Source of the DNA: Paenibacillus thiaminolyticus | Lineage (GTDB): Bacteria; Bacillota; Bacilli; Paenibacillales; Paenibacillaceae | Assembly (NCBI RefSeq): GCF_007066085.1 | Contig: NZ_CP041405.1 | Span: forward strand, 5,487,501-5,551,500 | Direction: 5' to 3' | DNA: 64,000 nt | In this document: positions 35,328 to 46,325 of the stretch, one piece after another | Position numbering within the stretch: position 1 is the first letter of the stretch | Layout: each line of letters opens with the position of its first letter | The notes under the pieces: model-generated | Told to the model about the DNA's origin: nothing | Databases searched by the model: none | What the model saw: the letters and a program-made list of their open reading frames with translations, nothing else | Translations under genes and position numbers: made by a program

Positions 35328-35831
35328 TTGCGAATATTAGGAATTGACCCGGGCATTGCCATTGTAGGCTTCGGATTTGTGGACAAAATCGGCAACAAGG
35401 TCATTCCCGTGCAATATGGCTGTATTCAGACCGATTCGGCCACCGCTCCGGAGATCCGGCTGCTTCAAGTGTTCGAAGCGGCGGAGGAATTGCTGGATCG
35501 CTATAAGCCGGACGCGATGGCGATAGAGAAGTTGTTCTTCAACCGCAACGTGACGAATGCCTTCAGCGTAGGACAAGCCCGCGGCGTCGTCATCCTCGCA
35601 GCCGCGAAGCGGGGCATTCCGATCGGGGAGTACACCCCGATGCAGGTGAAGCAGGCGGTTGTCGGTTACGGCAACGCCGAGAAGAGACAGGTGCAGGAAA
35701 TGGTGCGGCTGCTGCTGAAGCTGAAGGCGATACCGAAGCCGGATGATGTGGCGGACGCCTTGGCCGTGGCGCTATGCCATGCGCATTCCAGCGGATTACA
35801 TGACAAATTGAACGGAGTATTGCGTCCATGA
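35328..35831 (+). CDS. ruvC: Holliday junction endonuclease RuvC
   Basis: 167 aa. RNase H-fold resolvase with acidic residues in GIDPGIAIVGFG (Asp6), AIEKLFFNRN (Glu about 66) and the C-terminal KPDDVADALAVALCH. It cuts four-way junctions as a dimer with RuvAB. TTG start 35328 after AGGGAGAG; the stop overlaps ruvA (ATGA), making a ruvCAB operon. Bacillus subtilis uses RecU and lacks RuvC, so this points to a Paenibacillus-like lineage. Confidence 0.94.
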   Translation: MRILGIDPGIAIVGFGFVDKIGNKVIPVQYGCIQTDSATAPEIRLLQVFEAAEELLDRYKPDAMAIEKLFFNRNVTNAFSVGQARGVVILAAAKRGIPIGEYTPMQVKQAVVGYGNAEKRQVQEMVRLLLKLKAIPKPDDVADALAVALCHAHSSGLHDKLNGVLRP

Positions 35832-36448
35832 TTGATTTTGTTCGCGGACCGGTGGTCCATTTGGAAGCCGATTATGTCGTATTGGATGTTCAAGGGATCG
35901 GTTATCGCATATATACGCCAAACCCGTACGGGTTTGCGAAGTCGGAAGCGGCAGTAACCGTATATACGCACCATCATGTGAGGGAAGACGCGATTCTGCT
36001 GTTCGGATTCGCGTCGCGGCAGGAGCAGAAGCTGTTCCGCCGCCTGATTGAAGTTAGCGGTGTCGGGCCGAAGGTCGCGCTCGGCATTTTGAGCGCAGGG
36101 AAGCCGGATTCGGTCGTGGCGGCGATTCAGCAGGAGAACTATTCGTTCCTGACGAAGCTGCCCGGAATCGGGAAGAAGACGGCTCAGCGCATCGTGCTTG
36201 ATTTGAAGGACAAGCTGGACGGCATGGGCTGGGACATGGAGCCGGGGTCGCTGTTCGCAGAAGTGCAGACGATCGGGGACGACCGGGAAGCCGGGGCGTG
36301 GGACGAAGCCCGCGAAGCGCTGAAGGCGCTTGGTTACAGGGAAGTCGAGCTGGATCGGGTCTGGAACGATCTCCAGCATCGCGTCCATGCGGACGAGACG
36401 GTCGACTCGCTCATGAAGAAGGCGCTGCAATTGCTGTTCACAGGGTAA
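35828..36448 (+). CDS. ruvA: Holliday junction DNA helicase subunit RuvA
   Basis: 206 aa. An N-terminal OB fold (MIDFVRGPVVHLEADYVVLD), two helix-hairpin-helix motifs (VSGVGPKVALGILSAG, LPGIGKKTAQRIVLDLKDKL) and a C-terminal RuvB-contact domain (EALKALGYREVELDRV). It binds the junction as a tetramer and positions RuvB. Overlaps ruvC by 4 bp. Confidence 0.97.
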   Translation: MIDFVRGPVVHLEADYVVLDVQGIGYRIYTPNPYGFAKSEAAVTVYTHHHVREDAILLFGFASRQEQKLFRRLIEVSGVGPKVALGILSAGKPDSVVAAIQQENYSFLTKLPGIGKKTAQRIVLDLKDKLDGMGWDMEPGSLFAEVQTIGDDREAGAWDEAREALKALGYREVELDRVWNDLQHRVHADETVDSLMKKALQLLFTG

Positions 36449-36463
36449 GGAGAGGCGGTACAG

Positions 36464-37465
36464 ATGGAAGAACGCATCATTTCAGCCAATTATATGATGG
36501 AGGATCAGGCGGTCGAGTTGAGCCTGCGTCCGCGTTATTTGTCTGAATACATAGGGCAGAACCAGGTGAAGGACAATCTCAAAATATTCATCGAAGCGGC
36601 CAAAATGCGCAAGGAAGCGCTCGATCACGTGCTGCTGTACGGTCCGCCCGGATTGGGGAAGACGACACTGTCCAACATTATCGCCAACGAGATGGGCGTC
36701 AACATCCGCACGACTTCCGGTCCGGCCATCGAGCGGCCGGGCGACTTGGCGGCCTTGCTGACCAATCTGCAGGAAGGCGATGTGTTGTTCATCGATGAGA
36801 TCCACCGGCTTCACCGGACGGTGGAGGAAGTGCTGTATCCGGCGATGGAGGATTTCGCGCTGGATATCATTATCGGCAAAGGCCCGAGCGCGCGCTCCGT
36901 TCGCCTCGATCTGCCCAGCTTCACCCTTATCGGGGCGACGACGCGGGCAGGACTGCTCTCGGCGCCGCTTCGCGATCGCTTCGGCGTCGTTAGCCGGCTG
37001 GAGTATTACAGCAAGGACGAGCTCAGCTTCATCGTGAGCCGCGCCGCCGATATTTTGGACGTCCAGATTACTGGCGACGCCAGCGACGAGATCGCGATCC
37101 GCTCACGGGGCACTCCGCGGATTGCGAACCGGCTCTTGAAGCGGGTGCGCGACTTCGCTCAAGTGCGCGGCGACGGGATTATTACGCCCGTATTGGCAGG
37201 GGAAGCGCTGCGCTTGATCCAGGTCGATGCCCTTGGCCTCGACGCGATCGATCACAAGATGCTTCAAGCGATGATCTCCCATTTCCGCGGCGGTCCGGTC
37301 GGACTGGATACGATTGCTGCGACCATCGGAGAGGAGAGCCAGACGATCGAAGATGTATATGAACCATATCTGCTGCAGATCGGATTTTTGCAGCGGACAC
37401 CCCGAGGGCGCATGGTTACCCATCAGGCCTATCACCATCTAGGATTACCCATTCCAGAGAAATAA
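36464..37465 (+). CDS. ruvB: Holliday junction branch-migration ATPase RuvB
   Basis: 333 aa AAA+ motor: Walker [10 protein letters not shown] (about 61-69), Walker B LFIDEIHR, sensor [18 protein letters not shown], and the C-terminal winged helix ([34 protein letters not shown] with RTPRGR). It drives branch migration as hexameric rings flanking RuvA. 15 bp after ruvA. Confidence 0.98.
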   Translation: MEERIISANYMMEDQAVELSLRPRYLSEYIGQNQVKDNLKIFIEAAKMRKEALDHVLLYGPPGLGKTTLSNIIANEMGVNIRTTSGPAIERPGDLAALLTNLQEGDVLFIDEIHRLHRTVEEVLYPAMEDFALDIIIGKGPSARSVRLDLPSFTLIGATTRAGLLSAPLRDRFGVVSRLEYYSKDELSFIVSRAADILDVQITGDASDEIAIRSRGTPRIANRLLKRVRDFAQVRGDGIITPVLAGEALRLIQVDALGLDAIDHKMLQAMISHFRGGPVGLDTIAATIGEESQTIEDVYEPYLLQIGFLQRTPRGRMVTHQAYHHLGLPIPEK

Positions 37466-37556
37466 ATTCAATCGACATCGATTTTGAGCATGTTTCCAAG
37501 CAGAATTTTGAACGACATCTACCAGACACGACGAGCAGGAAGGGGAACAGAAGAGT

Positions 37557-39698
37557 ATGACTACCACCTACCGGAATGTGATTCGAAGAACCGTCACTGG
37601 CGCCGTAGCAGGCACGCTGTTGCTCGGTGGAGCCGCAATGCTGCCTGCGGGGGGCTTCCCTGCGGCGCCGATTGTAGCCTTTGCAGATAACGGACAACCA
37701 GCCAAGGCTGGAGCCCAATCACCGGAGCAGAGCGTATCCCAACCGATTCGTGTCGCATTATTTGCCGATTTGGGCAGCCGTTCACCTGGCCAGACGCCTC
37801 AGGTGACCCTGAATTCGACCGTTGGGCTTCAGATCGGAGCCCGTGGAGCCGGGACGTCCGGAGCGTTGAGGGCAGACGGGACAATCCGCTTCAGTGCGGA
37901 TGATTACAAAATCAAGCTGTATGAATCGAAGAACAAGGCAGCCGCTATGGCGGTGCTGAAGCAGGCGGAGGCGAACAACACCGCCGTCATGACTGAATTC
38001 AGCCGCCGCGGGGCGACATTCTATGCGGTCCATGCAGGCAGCTATCCGACCGAGAAGGCGGCCGGACAGGCGCTTGAACGCACGATGGCCGATCAAGCCC
38101 TGATGGAGCTGGTGCAGGATTATAAGCCCGCATTAGCCGGGCCGAATTACTTGCAGGCAGGAACCTATTCGTCCGAGAAAGAGGCGGCATCGGCGTTGAA
38201 GACGCTGCTGGATGCCGATATCGACGCCTACCTCGTTACGATGCTGGATAACGGGAAGAGCCGGGTAGCGGTATGGGCCGGACAAGCGGCCTCGGCAGCC
38301 GATTTGGGCGGCACGAAGCAGAAAATAGCCAGCACCTCCTTGACTGCCGTCACTCCGCAGGGGGAAGGCGCGCTTATACATATGAAGGAAGCCGGCGAAG
38401 CAAAGACGATCATGCATTACCGCGTGAACGGCGACGCCAAATGGATGGTGTCGGCGAGCACTTCAAGCACGATCCAGGTAACAGAGCGTTATGGCCGGGC
38501 CTATCGCGGCGATATGGAGATCAGTCTGCATAAAGATAAGCTGGCGCTCGTCAATGAGGTTCCGCTGGAGCAATATTTGGTATCTGTCGTGGGAGGCGAG
38601 GTGTACGCCGAATGGCCCCAGGATGCGCTGAAGGCTCAGGCGGTCGCAGCCCGGACGTTCGCGCTCTTCCAGAACGGCAAGTTCGAGATTGCCAATGTGG
38701 TGGATACGACGTTAAGCCAGGCGTACTTCGGCGTAGAGAAGGAGCATGACAATATCCGCAAAGCCGTCGAAGCGACGGCAGGGGAAGTGCTCATGCAGGA
38801 TGGGAAGCTGATTGAAGCCATCTTCCACTCCAATGCCGGAGGGAAGACCGCCGATCCGAGCGAGATCTGGGGCGGAGAGTATGGTTACTTCCAGGTCGTA
38901 GACAGCCCCGACGAAGGGGTGCTCGAAGGCAAAAAATCATGGTTCCAGGTCATCTTGCCGGACGGGAAGAGCGGTTATGTGCGGGAAGATGTCGTTCGTC
39001 CGGTCAACCGCAATAATGAAGCGGGCTTCGAGCAGGTTACCGCGATTGAGGACGGAACCAACGTAAGGCCGATCCCGGCTATCCAATCGAATGTCGCTCC
39101 CGTAGCCAAGGTGAACCAAGGGACGGAGATGACCGTCATTGACACGGTGCCGGAATCAACCGAGATGAATTGGATTCGCGGGCCTTATACTTCTTCCCAG
39201 ATTACGGCCTGGCTCAAGGATCGGACCAAGACGGAGCTGACCGGACCGGTGACGAGCTTGGAGATTACCGAGCGCGGACCTTCCGGGCGCGTGACCAAGG
39301 TCGAGGCGAACGGCGTTCCCGTTGGAGTTAGCTACCCGGACAACTTCCGGAGCGCGTTCGGCGGCTTGCCGAGCACGCTGTTCGATATCGTGCCGGCCGG
39401 AACCGACGCTGTGGTTGGCGCGGACGGGAAGTTGAAGGAGACGAAGCTGGCCGGCTCGGCAGCCCAGGGCTCCGGCAGCGGCAGCAGTTCGCCTTTGCCG
39501 GCGGGATCGGTCGCCGTTGACGGCAAGGGCAAGGCGGAAGTGCTGTCGAAGGAGCCGTCCTTCCTGTTCGTCGGACGCGGCAACGGGCATGGCGTCGGCA
39601 TGTCGCAATGGGGCGCGAAGGGTCTGGCCGACCAAGGGTATGACTACGAAGCAATCTTGAAATACTACTATAAAAACGTAGATTTAGTGAAACGGTAG
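37557..39698 (+). CDS. spoIID: SpoIID/LytB-domain protein with SPOR-like repeats and SH3-like insert
   Basis: 713 aa, exported (signal peptide ending AFA-DNG near residue 44). Two SPOR-like repeats lie at about 115-240 (YAVHAGSYPTEKAAGQAL, YLQAGTYSSEKEAASAL). The SpoIID domain starts near 320 (EVPLEQYLVSVVGGEVYAEW, AVAARTFAL, HSNAGGKTADPSE) and ends at the C terminus with GRGNGHGVGMSQWGAKGLA. Between them is an insert with SH3-like features (SGYVREDV, VRPIPAIQSNVAPVAKV). SpoIID is a lytic transglycosylase that degrades denuded glycan during engulfment; this version is twice the usual length. The gene lies between ruvB and queA. Confidence 0.9.
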   Translation: MTTTYRNVIRRTVTGAVAGTLLLGGAAMLPAGGFPAAPIVAFADNGQPAKAGAQSPEQSVSQPIRVALFADLGSRSPGQTPQVTLNSTVGLQIGARGAGTSGALRADGTIRFSADDYKIKLYESKNKAAAMAVLKQAEANNTAVMTEFSRRGATFYAVHAGSYPTEKAAGQALERTMADQALMELVQDYKPALAGPNYLQAGTYSSEKEAASALKTLLDADIDAYLVTMLDNGKSRVAVWAGQAASAADLGGTKQKIASTSLTAVTPQGEGALIHMKEAGEAKTIMHYRVNGDAKWMVSASTSSTIQVTERYGRAYRGDMEISLHKDKLALVNEVPLEQYLVSVVGGEVYAEWPQDALKAQAVAARTFALFQNGKFEIANVVDTTLSQAYFGVEKEHDNIRKAVEATAGEVLMQDGKLIEAIFHSNAGGKTADPSEIWGGEYGYFQVVDSPDEGVLEGKKSWFQVILPDGKSGYVREDVVRPVNRNNEAGFEQVTAIEDGTNVRPIPAIQSNVAPVAKVNQGTEMTVIDTVPESTEMNWIRGPYTSSQITAWLKDRTKTELTGPVTSLEITERGPSGRVTKVEANGVPVGVSYPDNFRSAFGGLPSTLFDIVPAGTDAVVGADGKLKETKLAGSAAQGSGSGSSSPLPAGSVAVDGKGKAEVLSKEPSFLFVGRGNGHGVGMSQWGAKGLADQGYDYEAILKYYYKNVDLVKR

Positions 39699-39710
39699 GG
39701 CATAACTCAC

Positions 39711-40748
39711 ATGGATGTAAATTTATTTGATTTTCATTTGCCGGAACGCCTCATTGCCCAGACACCGCTGCCGGATCGAACGGCATCGCGCCTGTTGGCA
39801 TTGAACCGGCGGACCGGGGAAGTGGAGCATCGAACTTTTCCCGATATTATTGAATACTTGAAGCCGGGCGATCTGCTCGTGCTGAACGATACGAGGGTCA
39901 TCCCGGCCCGCCTGTTCGGGGTCAAGCCGGATACGGGCGGACATGTCGAGGTGCTGCTGCTGAAGCAGGAGCAGGATGATATATGGGAAGTGCTGGCCAA
40001 GCCGGCCAAGCGGCTGAAGAAGGGGGCGACCGTCCGCTTCGGAGACGAGCTGACAGGAACCGTCATCGAGGAGCGCGAGATGGGCGCACGGCTGCTCCGC
40101 TTCGAGTACGCTGGCATCTTCAATGAGATTCTCGATCGCTTGGGGGAGATGCCGCTTCCCCCGTACATCAAGGAGCAGTTGAATGACCGGGAGCGTTATC
40201 AGACGGTCTACGCGCAGCATGAAGGCTCGGCGGCGGCTCCGACAGCCGGGCTTCATTTTACGAACAAGATCTTAGAGCAGATTCGGGCCAGAGGGGTGCG
40301 CATCGCCATGATCACGCTTCATGTCGGTCTGGGCACGTTCCGGCCGATGTCGGCGGATGTGGTCGAGGAGCATGTGATGCATGCCGAATATTACGAGATG
40401 TCTGAGCAGACGGCCGCGCTCATTAACGAGACGAGAAGCTCGGGCGGCCGGATTATCGCGGTCGGCACCACTTCGTGCCGGACGCTGGAGACTGTAGCCG
40501 GCCGCTATGGGGCAGAGCCGGTGGCGGCGTGCTCGGGCTGGACGGATATCTTTATTTACCCGGGGTATGAATTCCGTCTTGTCGACTCGCTGCTGACGAA
40601 CTTCCATCTGCCCAAGTCAACCTTGGTGATGCTCGTCAGCGCCTTCGCCGGCCGGGACCACATTATGGCGGCTTACCGTGAAGCGATAGAACAAGACTAC
40701 CGTTTCTTCAGCTTCGGCGATGCGATGTTCATCTTCGCAGACGACTAA
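39711..40748 (+). CDS. queA: S-adenosylmethionine:tRNA ribosyltransferase-isomerase QueA
   Basis: 345 aa. Family blocks [55 protein letters not shown] and [19 protein letters not shown] are intact. It transfers the ribose of SAM to preQ1-tRNA to give epoxyqueuosine, the step after Tgt. It starts 12 bp after the SpoIID gene and 27 bp before tgt. Confidence 0.97.
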   Translation: MDVNLFDFHLPERLIAQTPLPDRTASRLLALNRRTGEVEHRTFPDIIEYLKPGDLLVLNDTRVIPARLFGVKPDTGGHVEVLLLKQEQDDIWEVLAKPAKRLKKGATVRFGDELTGTVIEEREMGARLLRFEYAGIFNEILDRLGEMPLPPYIKEQLNDRERYQTVYAQHEGSAAAPTAGLHFTNKILEQIRARGVRIAMITLHVGLGTFRPMSADVVEEHVMHAEYYEMSEQTAALINETRSSGGRIIAVGTTSCRTLETVAGRYGAEPVAACSGWTDIFIYPGYEFRLVDSLLTNFHLPKSTLVMLVSAFAGRDHIMAAYREAIEQDYRFFSFGDAMFIFADD

Positions 40749-41915
<1,167 letters not shown>

Positions 41916-42010
41916 TGGACTGCCGATGGCTGAGTGCGCGCATATAGACAACGGCATTGGCAGAAGGAGTCCATACATAGGTCAACCATTTGGAGAAAGG
42001 GGGATTGTCC

Positions 42011-42331
42011 ATGTTTTTAGCCGGAGCAGCTGATCCTGGCGCTGGCGGCGGGTTGTTAACGATGCTGCTGCCATTCGTAGCAATGTTTGCGGTGTTCTAT
42101 TTCCTGTTGATCCGACCGCAGCAGAAGAAGCAGAAGCAGCGTAATTCGATGCTGGGCCAGTTGAAAAAAGGGGACAAAATCGTGACGATTGGCGGCCTTC
42201 ATGGCACGATTATGGAGATTACCGAAGACATCGTCGTTCTGCGTGTCAATGATGTGACGAAGATGACATTTGACCGCAATGCGATTAGCACGGTGGTCAA
42301 CAGCGAGGAAGCCGCAAGCGCGTCATCATAG
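42011..42331 (+). CDS. yajC: Preprotein translocase subunit YajC
   Basis: 106 aa. One membrane helix (LLPFVAMFAVFYFLLIRPQQ) followed by a basic stretch and a small beta domain (GDKIVTIGGLHGTIMEI). It associates with SecDF at the translocon. ATG 42011 (AAAGGGGG upstream) is preferred to TTG 41990. secD and secF lie 6 kb downstream. Confidence 0.95.
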   Translation: MFLAGAADPGAGGGLLTMLLPFVAMFAVFYFLLIRPQQKKQKQRNSMLGQLKKGDKIVTIGGLHGTIMEITEDIVVLRVNDVTKMTFDRNAISTVVNSEEAASASS

Positions 42332-42376
42332 TCTAGTCGCCTTTTACCGAACACGATTTATCATTAGCATGAATAA

Positions 42377-42408
42377 AGCGATGTCTCTTCAGAGACATCG
42401 CTTTTTTG
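42377..42408 (+). terminator. Terminator after yajC
   Basis: The 12-bp stem AGCGATGTCTCT/AGAGACATCGCT is followed by TTTTTT. It lies between convergent yajC and the PAP2 gene and may serve both, though the reverse-strand T tract is short. Confidence 0.9.
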
Positions 42409-42415
42409 TCCATAT

Positions 42416-43276
42416 TCAGATTTTCGAATCCGGATACGATTTGGTGTAAGCTTTGCCGCTGCGCTTGGACAGCTCCGTATTCCACGAAGCCTGGACCCCT
42501 GCCCATTTCATGCCAAGCCAAGAGGCCGTCATTGCAAGTATCGTTCCCGCGATCATATCCGTCAGCCAATGGATGCCGAGGTAGAAGATCGAGAAGATGA
42601 CGATGAGGGCGCTGATCGAGGTGAAGATCGCCCAACGGCGGTTGCCGGATTGCGAGGCGAGCAGCGCAACCGTCACGGATATCGACGTATGCAAGCTAGG
42701 GAAGCAGTTATCCAATCCGGATAGCTGCCGATAGTTCTCTTCGAAGGACGGAAACACGTCGAGCATACGGAACTCTACCGCAGCCGGCGGGTAAGACCAG
42801 ACTTCGTTCACCGGGAAGAACAGATAGAACGGGATGGCTACCGCGTAATTGATGATGACCGCATAGCATACCGCCCGTGCCATGCGAAGATTATCCTTCG
42901 CGATATAGATGGCGATCGATCCGACAATGAGCGACTGGAAGACAACAATATAAAAAAAGGCGACGGCCTGAGTAAGAAGCGGATGATGGAACAGCTTCTG
43001 AATGCTGTGTACGAATTGCCCTTCCAACTGATGAATATGAGAAGTAAAATCCCAGTTGATGGCCAGCGCTTTCTCGATGGTCAGCTCAAAGTTGTTCACG
43101 AGCAAGATAAGAATGAGGCCGATAAAAGCGTATAAGAAAGAACGGGAATGCCGCAAAGCCTTGTAAAATGCAGCGACGACTGCCAGCGGCTGCTTGCCTG
43201 ATCCGAACCATAGCAGCAGGATAACGACCGCGATAGTCCATAACGTGACCGTCTGCATGGAGTGAAATAAAACCAC
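42416..43276 (-). CDS. PAP2-superfamily membrane phosphatase
   Basis: 286 aa with about six membrane helices. The PAP2 phosphatase signatures FPSLHTS and YLGIHWLTDM carry the catalytic His pair and Asp. The arrangement resembles the inositolphosphotransferase/lipid-phosphatase (PAP2_3) branch, acting on lipid phosphates at the outer face. GTG 43276 with AGGGGG 7 nt upstream is chosen over the frame start at 43360. It interrupts the otherwise conserved yajC-yrzE order. Confidence 0.85.
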   Translation of the reverse strand: MVLFHSMQTVTLWTIAVVILLLWFGSGKQPLAVVAAFYKALRHSRSFLYAFIGLILILLVNNFELTIEKALAINWDFTSHIHQLEGQFVHSIQKLFHHPLLTQAVAFFYIVVFQSLIVGSIAIYIAKDNLRMARAVCYAVIINYAVAIPFYLFFPVNEVWSYPPAAVEFRMLDVFPSFEENYRQLSGLDNCFPSLHTSISVTVALLASQSGNRRWAIFTSISALIVIFSIFYLGIHWLTDMIAGTILAMTASWLGMKWAGVQASWNTELSKRSGKAYTKSYPDSKI

Positions 43277-43390
43277 AAATATCCCCCTATATATTTCCGG
43301 TAAACGGTTATTTAATTCATATAGTATACCACAAAGAGCAGGGGGAACATATGCACCCAAGCGACCATTTCTTGCTGCCGGCCCGGATGC

Positions 43391-43786
43391 TTATTTGTTG
43401 CGGCTCATATTGACGCCGAATATGCCGCCGAGCGCGCTGCAGGCGCATGCCGCGACAACAAGAACCAGCTTCTGCAAGCTGATGCCGGCATCCATGGCGA
43501 GAAAGCCGATAATGAGAACGAGCATGGCGTAGCAAAACCCGGTCAGACCGCCATAGTACCAGCCTCTCCGCCCGCTGCGCCGGCCTGCCGTCCAGCCCCC
43601 GATAAAAAGAGCGATGATATGGACAAGATAAATATAGCTGAGTGTCTTATCCTCATTGGCAGAACTGGAGTAGAGCAGCACGGACAAGGCCAAGGCTCCC
43701 ATGGCCATCCAGATAAATGAATTGACGATGCCGGCCAAAATGGGGTGATTCGGCTTCCATTGAGATACACGCTGCAATGCATTCAT
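43391..43786 (-). CDS. yrzE: YrzE-like TIGR04086 membrane protein
   Basis: 131 aa with four membrane helices (about 17-38, 47-66, 76-96, 103-124) and the motif GGWTAGRRSGRRGWYYGGLTG. The TIGR04086/YrzE family sits next to yajC in Bacillales, as here, but on the opposite strand. Function unknown. ATG 43786 follows AAAGGAG. Confidence 0.85.
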   Translation of the reverse strand: MNALQRVSQWKPNHPILAGIVNSFIWMAMGALALSVLLYSSSANEDKTLSYIYLVHIIALFIGGWTAGRRSGRRGWYYGGLTGFCYAMLVLIIGFLAMDAGISLQKLVLVVAACACSALGGIFGVNMSRNK

Positions 43787-44006
43787 GATTGGGATTCTCC
43801 TTTCGGCTTGAATTATCGTTCCCGAGCATGGCTGGGACAAAATATATCGCGTAGTACAGATCGTATGGGCAAGCCGATAGAAATAGTACAAGGCATAGAC
43901 GAAAAATAGTGAACGGCGTTATAATGTGTGAGCAAAAATATCGAATCCGTCATGTGATACCCGGATCCGGATATGGAAGCTTTGGCGCAGAGAGGGATGG
44001 AATGAC

Positions 44007-45320
44007 ATGGGACATGATGTGTCGGCATGGCAGGTATCGATTGCGGTAATCGTATTTTTGGTGACCTATGCCATCATCATTTCAGAAAAGATTAACCGGG
44101 CCATTATCGCGCTGCTTGGAGCCGTGGCGATGCTTGTGCTGCAAATCGTAGATGTGCGCCGCGCCTTCACCGAGCATATCGAATGGAACACCATTTTCCT
44201 GCTGGTCGGGATGATGATATTGGTCGGAATTACGAACAAGAGCGGCATCTTTCAATATGCAGCCGTTAAGGCCGCGCAGCGAACAAAAGGCAGGCCAATC
44301 CGGATCCTGGTGATTTTGGCAACCATAACTGCGGTCGGATCGGCTTTTCTGGATAATGTGACGACCGTGCTGCTGGTCGTGCCGATTACGTTTTCCATTA
44401 CCCGAATGCTCAATATTAATCCGGTTCCGTTTTTGATTACGGAAGTAATCGCTTCGAATGTGGGCGGCACCGCGACATTGATCGGCGATCCGCCGAATAT
44501 TATGATCGGGTCTGCGAACCCGCATTTGACCTTTAATATGTTCTTGATTTATTTGGCGCCGGTCATCGCTGTCATCATGGCCGTCCTGCTTGCCGTTCTC
44601 GTCCTAATATACCGGAAGCAATTGAAGGTGACGGACAGCCAGCGCCATGCCCTGATGCAGCTGTCGGCGGAATCGTATATTTCCGACATGCGGCTCGTGA
44701 AGAAATCAGTCACGATCCTCGTCTTGACGATCTTGGGCTTCGTGCTTCACTCGGCCATTCATGTAGAGCCGGCGGTCATCGCGATGGCAGGTGCCACGCT
44801 GCTGATGCTGATCGGCCTGAAGGGAGAAGAGGAGCTGGAAGAAGCGCTGCATCGGGTCGAATGGATAACCATCTTGTTCTTCATCGGCCTGTTCATTCTC
44901 GTCGGAGGACTGATCGAAGTCGGCGTCATCAATCAATTGGCCCAATGGATGTTGAGCGTTACGAACGGGGATATGACGCGCACCGCCATGTTCGTGCTCT
45001 GGGGCTCGGGCATCGCATCCGCGACGATAGACAATATCCCTTTTGTAGCGACGATGATTCCGCTCCTGCAGAATGTCGGAACCCAGATGGGCATTACGGA
45101 TCCGAACCAATTGAATCCGCTCTGGTGGTCACTGGCGCTCGGGGCTTGCCTGGGGGGCAACGGTACCTTGATCGGCGCATCGGCGAACGTGATCGTGGCA
45201 GGGATGGCGCAGCGCGAGGGACATGGCTTCGGTTACATGGATTTTCTCAAAATCGGAGCTCCGTTGACACTGCTGGCGCTGGCGATTTCAACCGCCTACA
45301 TTTTCCTGTTTATTCTGTAA
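44007..45320 (+). CDS. ArsB/NhaD-family ion transporter
   Basis: 437 aa with about 12 membrane helices. Internal duplication typical of the ion-transporter superfamily: FLDNVTTVLLVVPIT and NVGGTATLIGDPPNIM in the first half, TIDNIPFVATMIPLL and LGGNGTLIGASANVI in the second. This branch (YbiR/P-protein-like) is related to arsenite and Na+/H+ carriers; the substrate is not known. There is no ars gene nearby, so arsenic resistance is not indicated. Confidence 0.88.
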   Translation: MGHDVSAWQVSIAVIVFLVTYAIIISEKINRAIIALLGAVAMLVLQIVDVRRAFTEHIEWNTIFLLVGMMILVGITNKSGIFQYAAVKAAQRTKGRPIRILVILATITAVGSAFLDNVTTVLLVVPITFSITRMLNINPVPFLITEVIASNVGGTATLIGDPPNIMIGSANPHLTFNMFLIYLAPVIAVIMAVLLAVLVLIYRKQLKVTDSQRHALMQLSAESYISDMRLVKKSVTILVLTILGFVLHSAIHVEPAVIAMAGATLLMLIGLKGEEELEEALHRVEWITILFFIGLFILVGGLIEVGVINQLAQWMLSVTNGDMTRTAMFVLWGSGIASATIDNIPFVATMIPLLQNVGTQMGITDPNQLNPLWWSLALGACLGGNGTLIGASANVIVAGMAQREGHGFGYMDFLKIGAPLTLLALAISTAYIFLFIL

Positions 45321-45483
45321 CCGTTCGCGAGCCCGAGCGACGGGCAGGTTGTAACGGCTGCCTAATCGTCTGTAAGATGCAGGATGGGAACATTTCGATA
45401 ACAAAAAGCTGCATGCCTTTCGAAGCCCGGGGCCAGAATACACGGTACTGGCACACCGAAAAAGGCTCCGGGAGGCGTTGCGA

Positions 45484-46311
45484 ATGGAACTGTGGACTCT
45501 CGTATTGCGCACGGTACTGATGTATGTTGTTGTCTTCGTCGTGCTTCGTCTGATGGGCAAAAGAGAGATTGGCAAGCTGTCCGTATTCGATGTCGTTATC
45601 TCCATTATGATTGCGGAGATTGCGGTATTTGTCATCGAAGATGGCAAGAAGCCGCTATGGCAAGGGCTTGTCCCGATCATCGTTCTAATTATCATTCAGA
45701 TCAGCGTGGCTTACATAGCCTTGAAAAGCCAGTGGATGAGGGGGGTGTTCGATGGCAAGCCAAGCATTATCATCAAGAACGGCCAGCTTGACCGCAAGGA
45801 GATGGGCCGGCAGCGGTACAATCTGGATGACCTGATGCAGCAGCTCCGCGAGCAGGGCGTGGACAATATGGGTGACGTTCACTATGCGATATTGGAGGCG
45901 AACGGCAAGCTGACTGTCTTCCTGAAGGAGAATTCGGATACCTCTCCTGCCCAGGAGAAGCAGAACGGCGCGCAGCAATCGGGCGGCATCCTGGAGGAAG
46001 ATTATACCGGAGACGCGAAAGGTCCCGGTCCGCTTACCGCCGCCAGCTCGGCCTCCTCGTCAGACGGCAGGAAGAAGGCGAAGAAAAAACGCCCCGCCCT
46101 GCGGAAGCCGGAGCGGTACCATTTCACGACACTGCCGCTCCCGCTTATTATGGATGGCAAGGTGCAGGATAATAATTTGTCGACCATCAATAAGACGCGC
46201 TTCTGGTTGAAAAACCAGCTTAATCTGAAAGGCATCAGCGAATTTAAAGATGTTTTTTTCTGTTCTATCGATCATCGTGGCCATTTATTCGTTGATCGGA
46301 AGCATAAGTAG
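45484..46311 (+). CDS. yrbG: DUF421 membrane protein (YrbG/YetF family)
   Basis: 275 aa. Three N-terminal membrane helices (VVVFVVLRLMGKREIGKLSVFDVVI is the family signature), then the DUF421 soluble domain (GKPSIIIKNGQLDRKEM, LDDLMQQLREQGV), a low-complexity Ser/Lys linker at about 145-200, and a C-terminal part ending HLFVDRKHK. Position before spoVB matches yrbG. ATG 45484 has GGGAGG upstream. It converges on spoVB. Confidence 0.9.
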   Translation: MELWTLVLRTVLMYVVVFVVLRLMGKREIGKLSVFDVVISIMIAEIAVFVIEDGKKPLWQGLVPIIVLIIIQISVAYIALKSQWMRGVFDGKPSIIIKNGQLDRKEMGRQRYNLDDLMQQLREQGVDNMGDVHYAILEANGKLTVFLKENSDTSPAQEKQNGAQQSGGILEEDYTGDAKGPGPLTAASSASSSDGRKKAKKKRPALRKPERYHFTTLPLPLIMDGKVQDNNLSTINKTRFWLKNQLNLKGISEFKDVFFCSIDHRGHLFVDRKHK

Positions 46312-46325
46312 GAACAGCCGGATGA

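Noticed and set aside
44007..45320. Arsenite efflux pump ArsB proper
   Set aside because: The family is broad and no arsR, arsC or arsA is nearby, so an arsenic role is not claimed.
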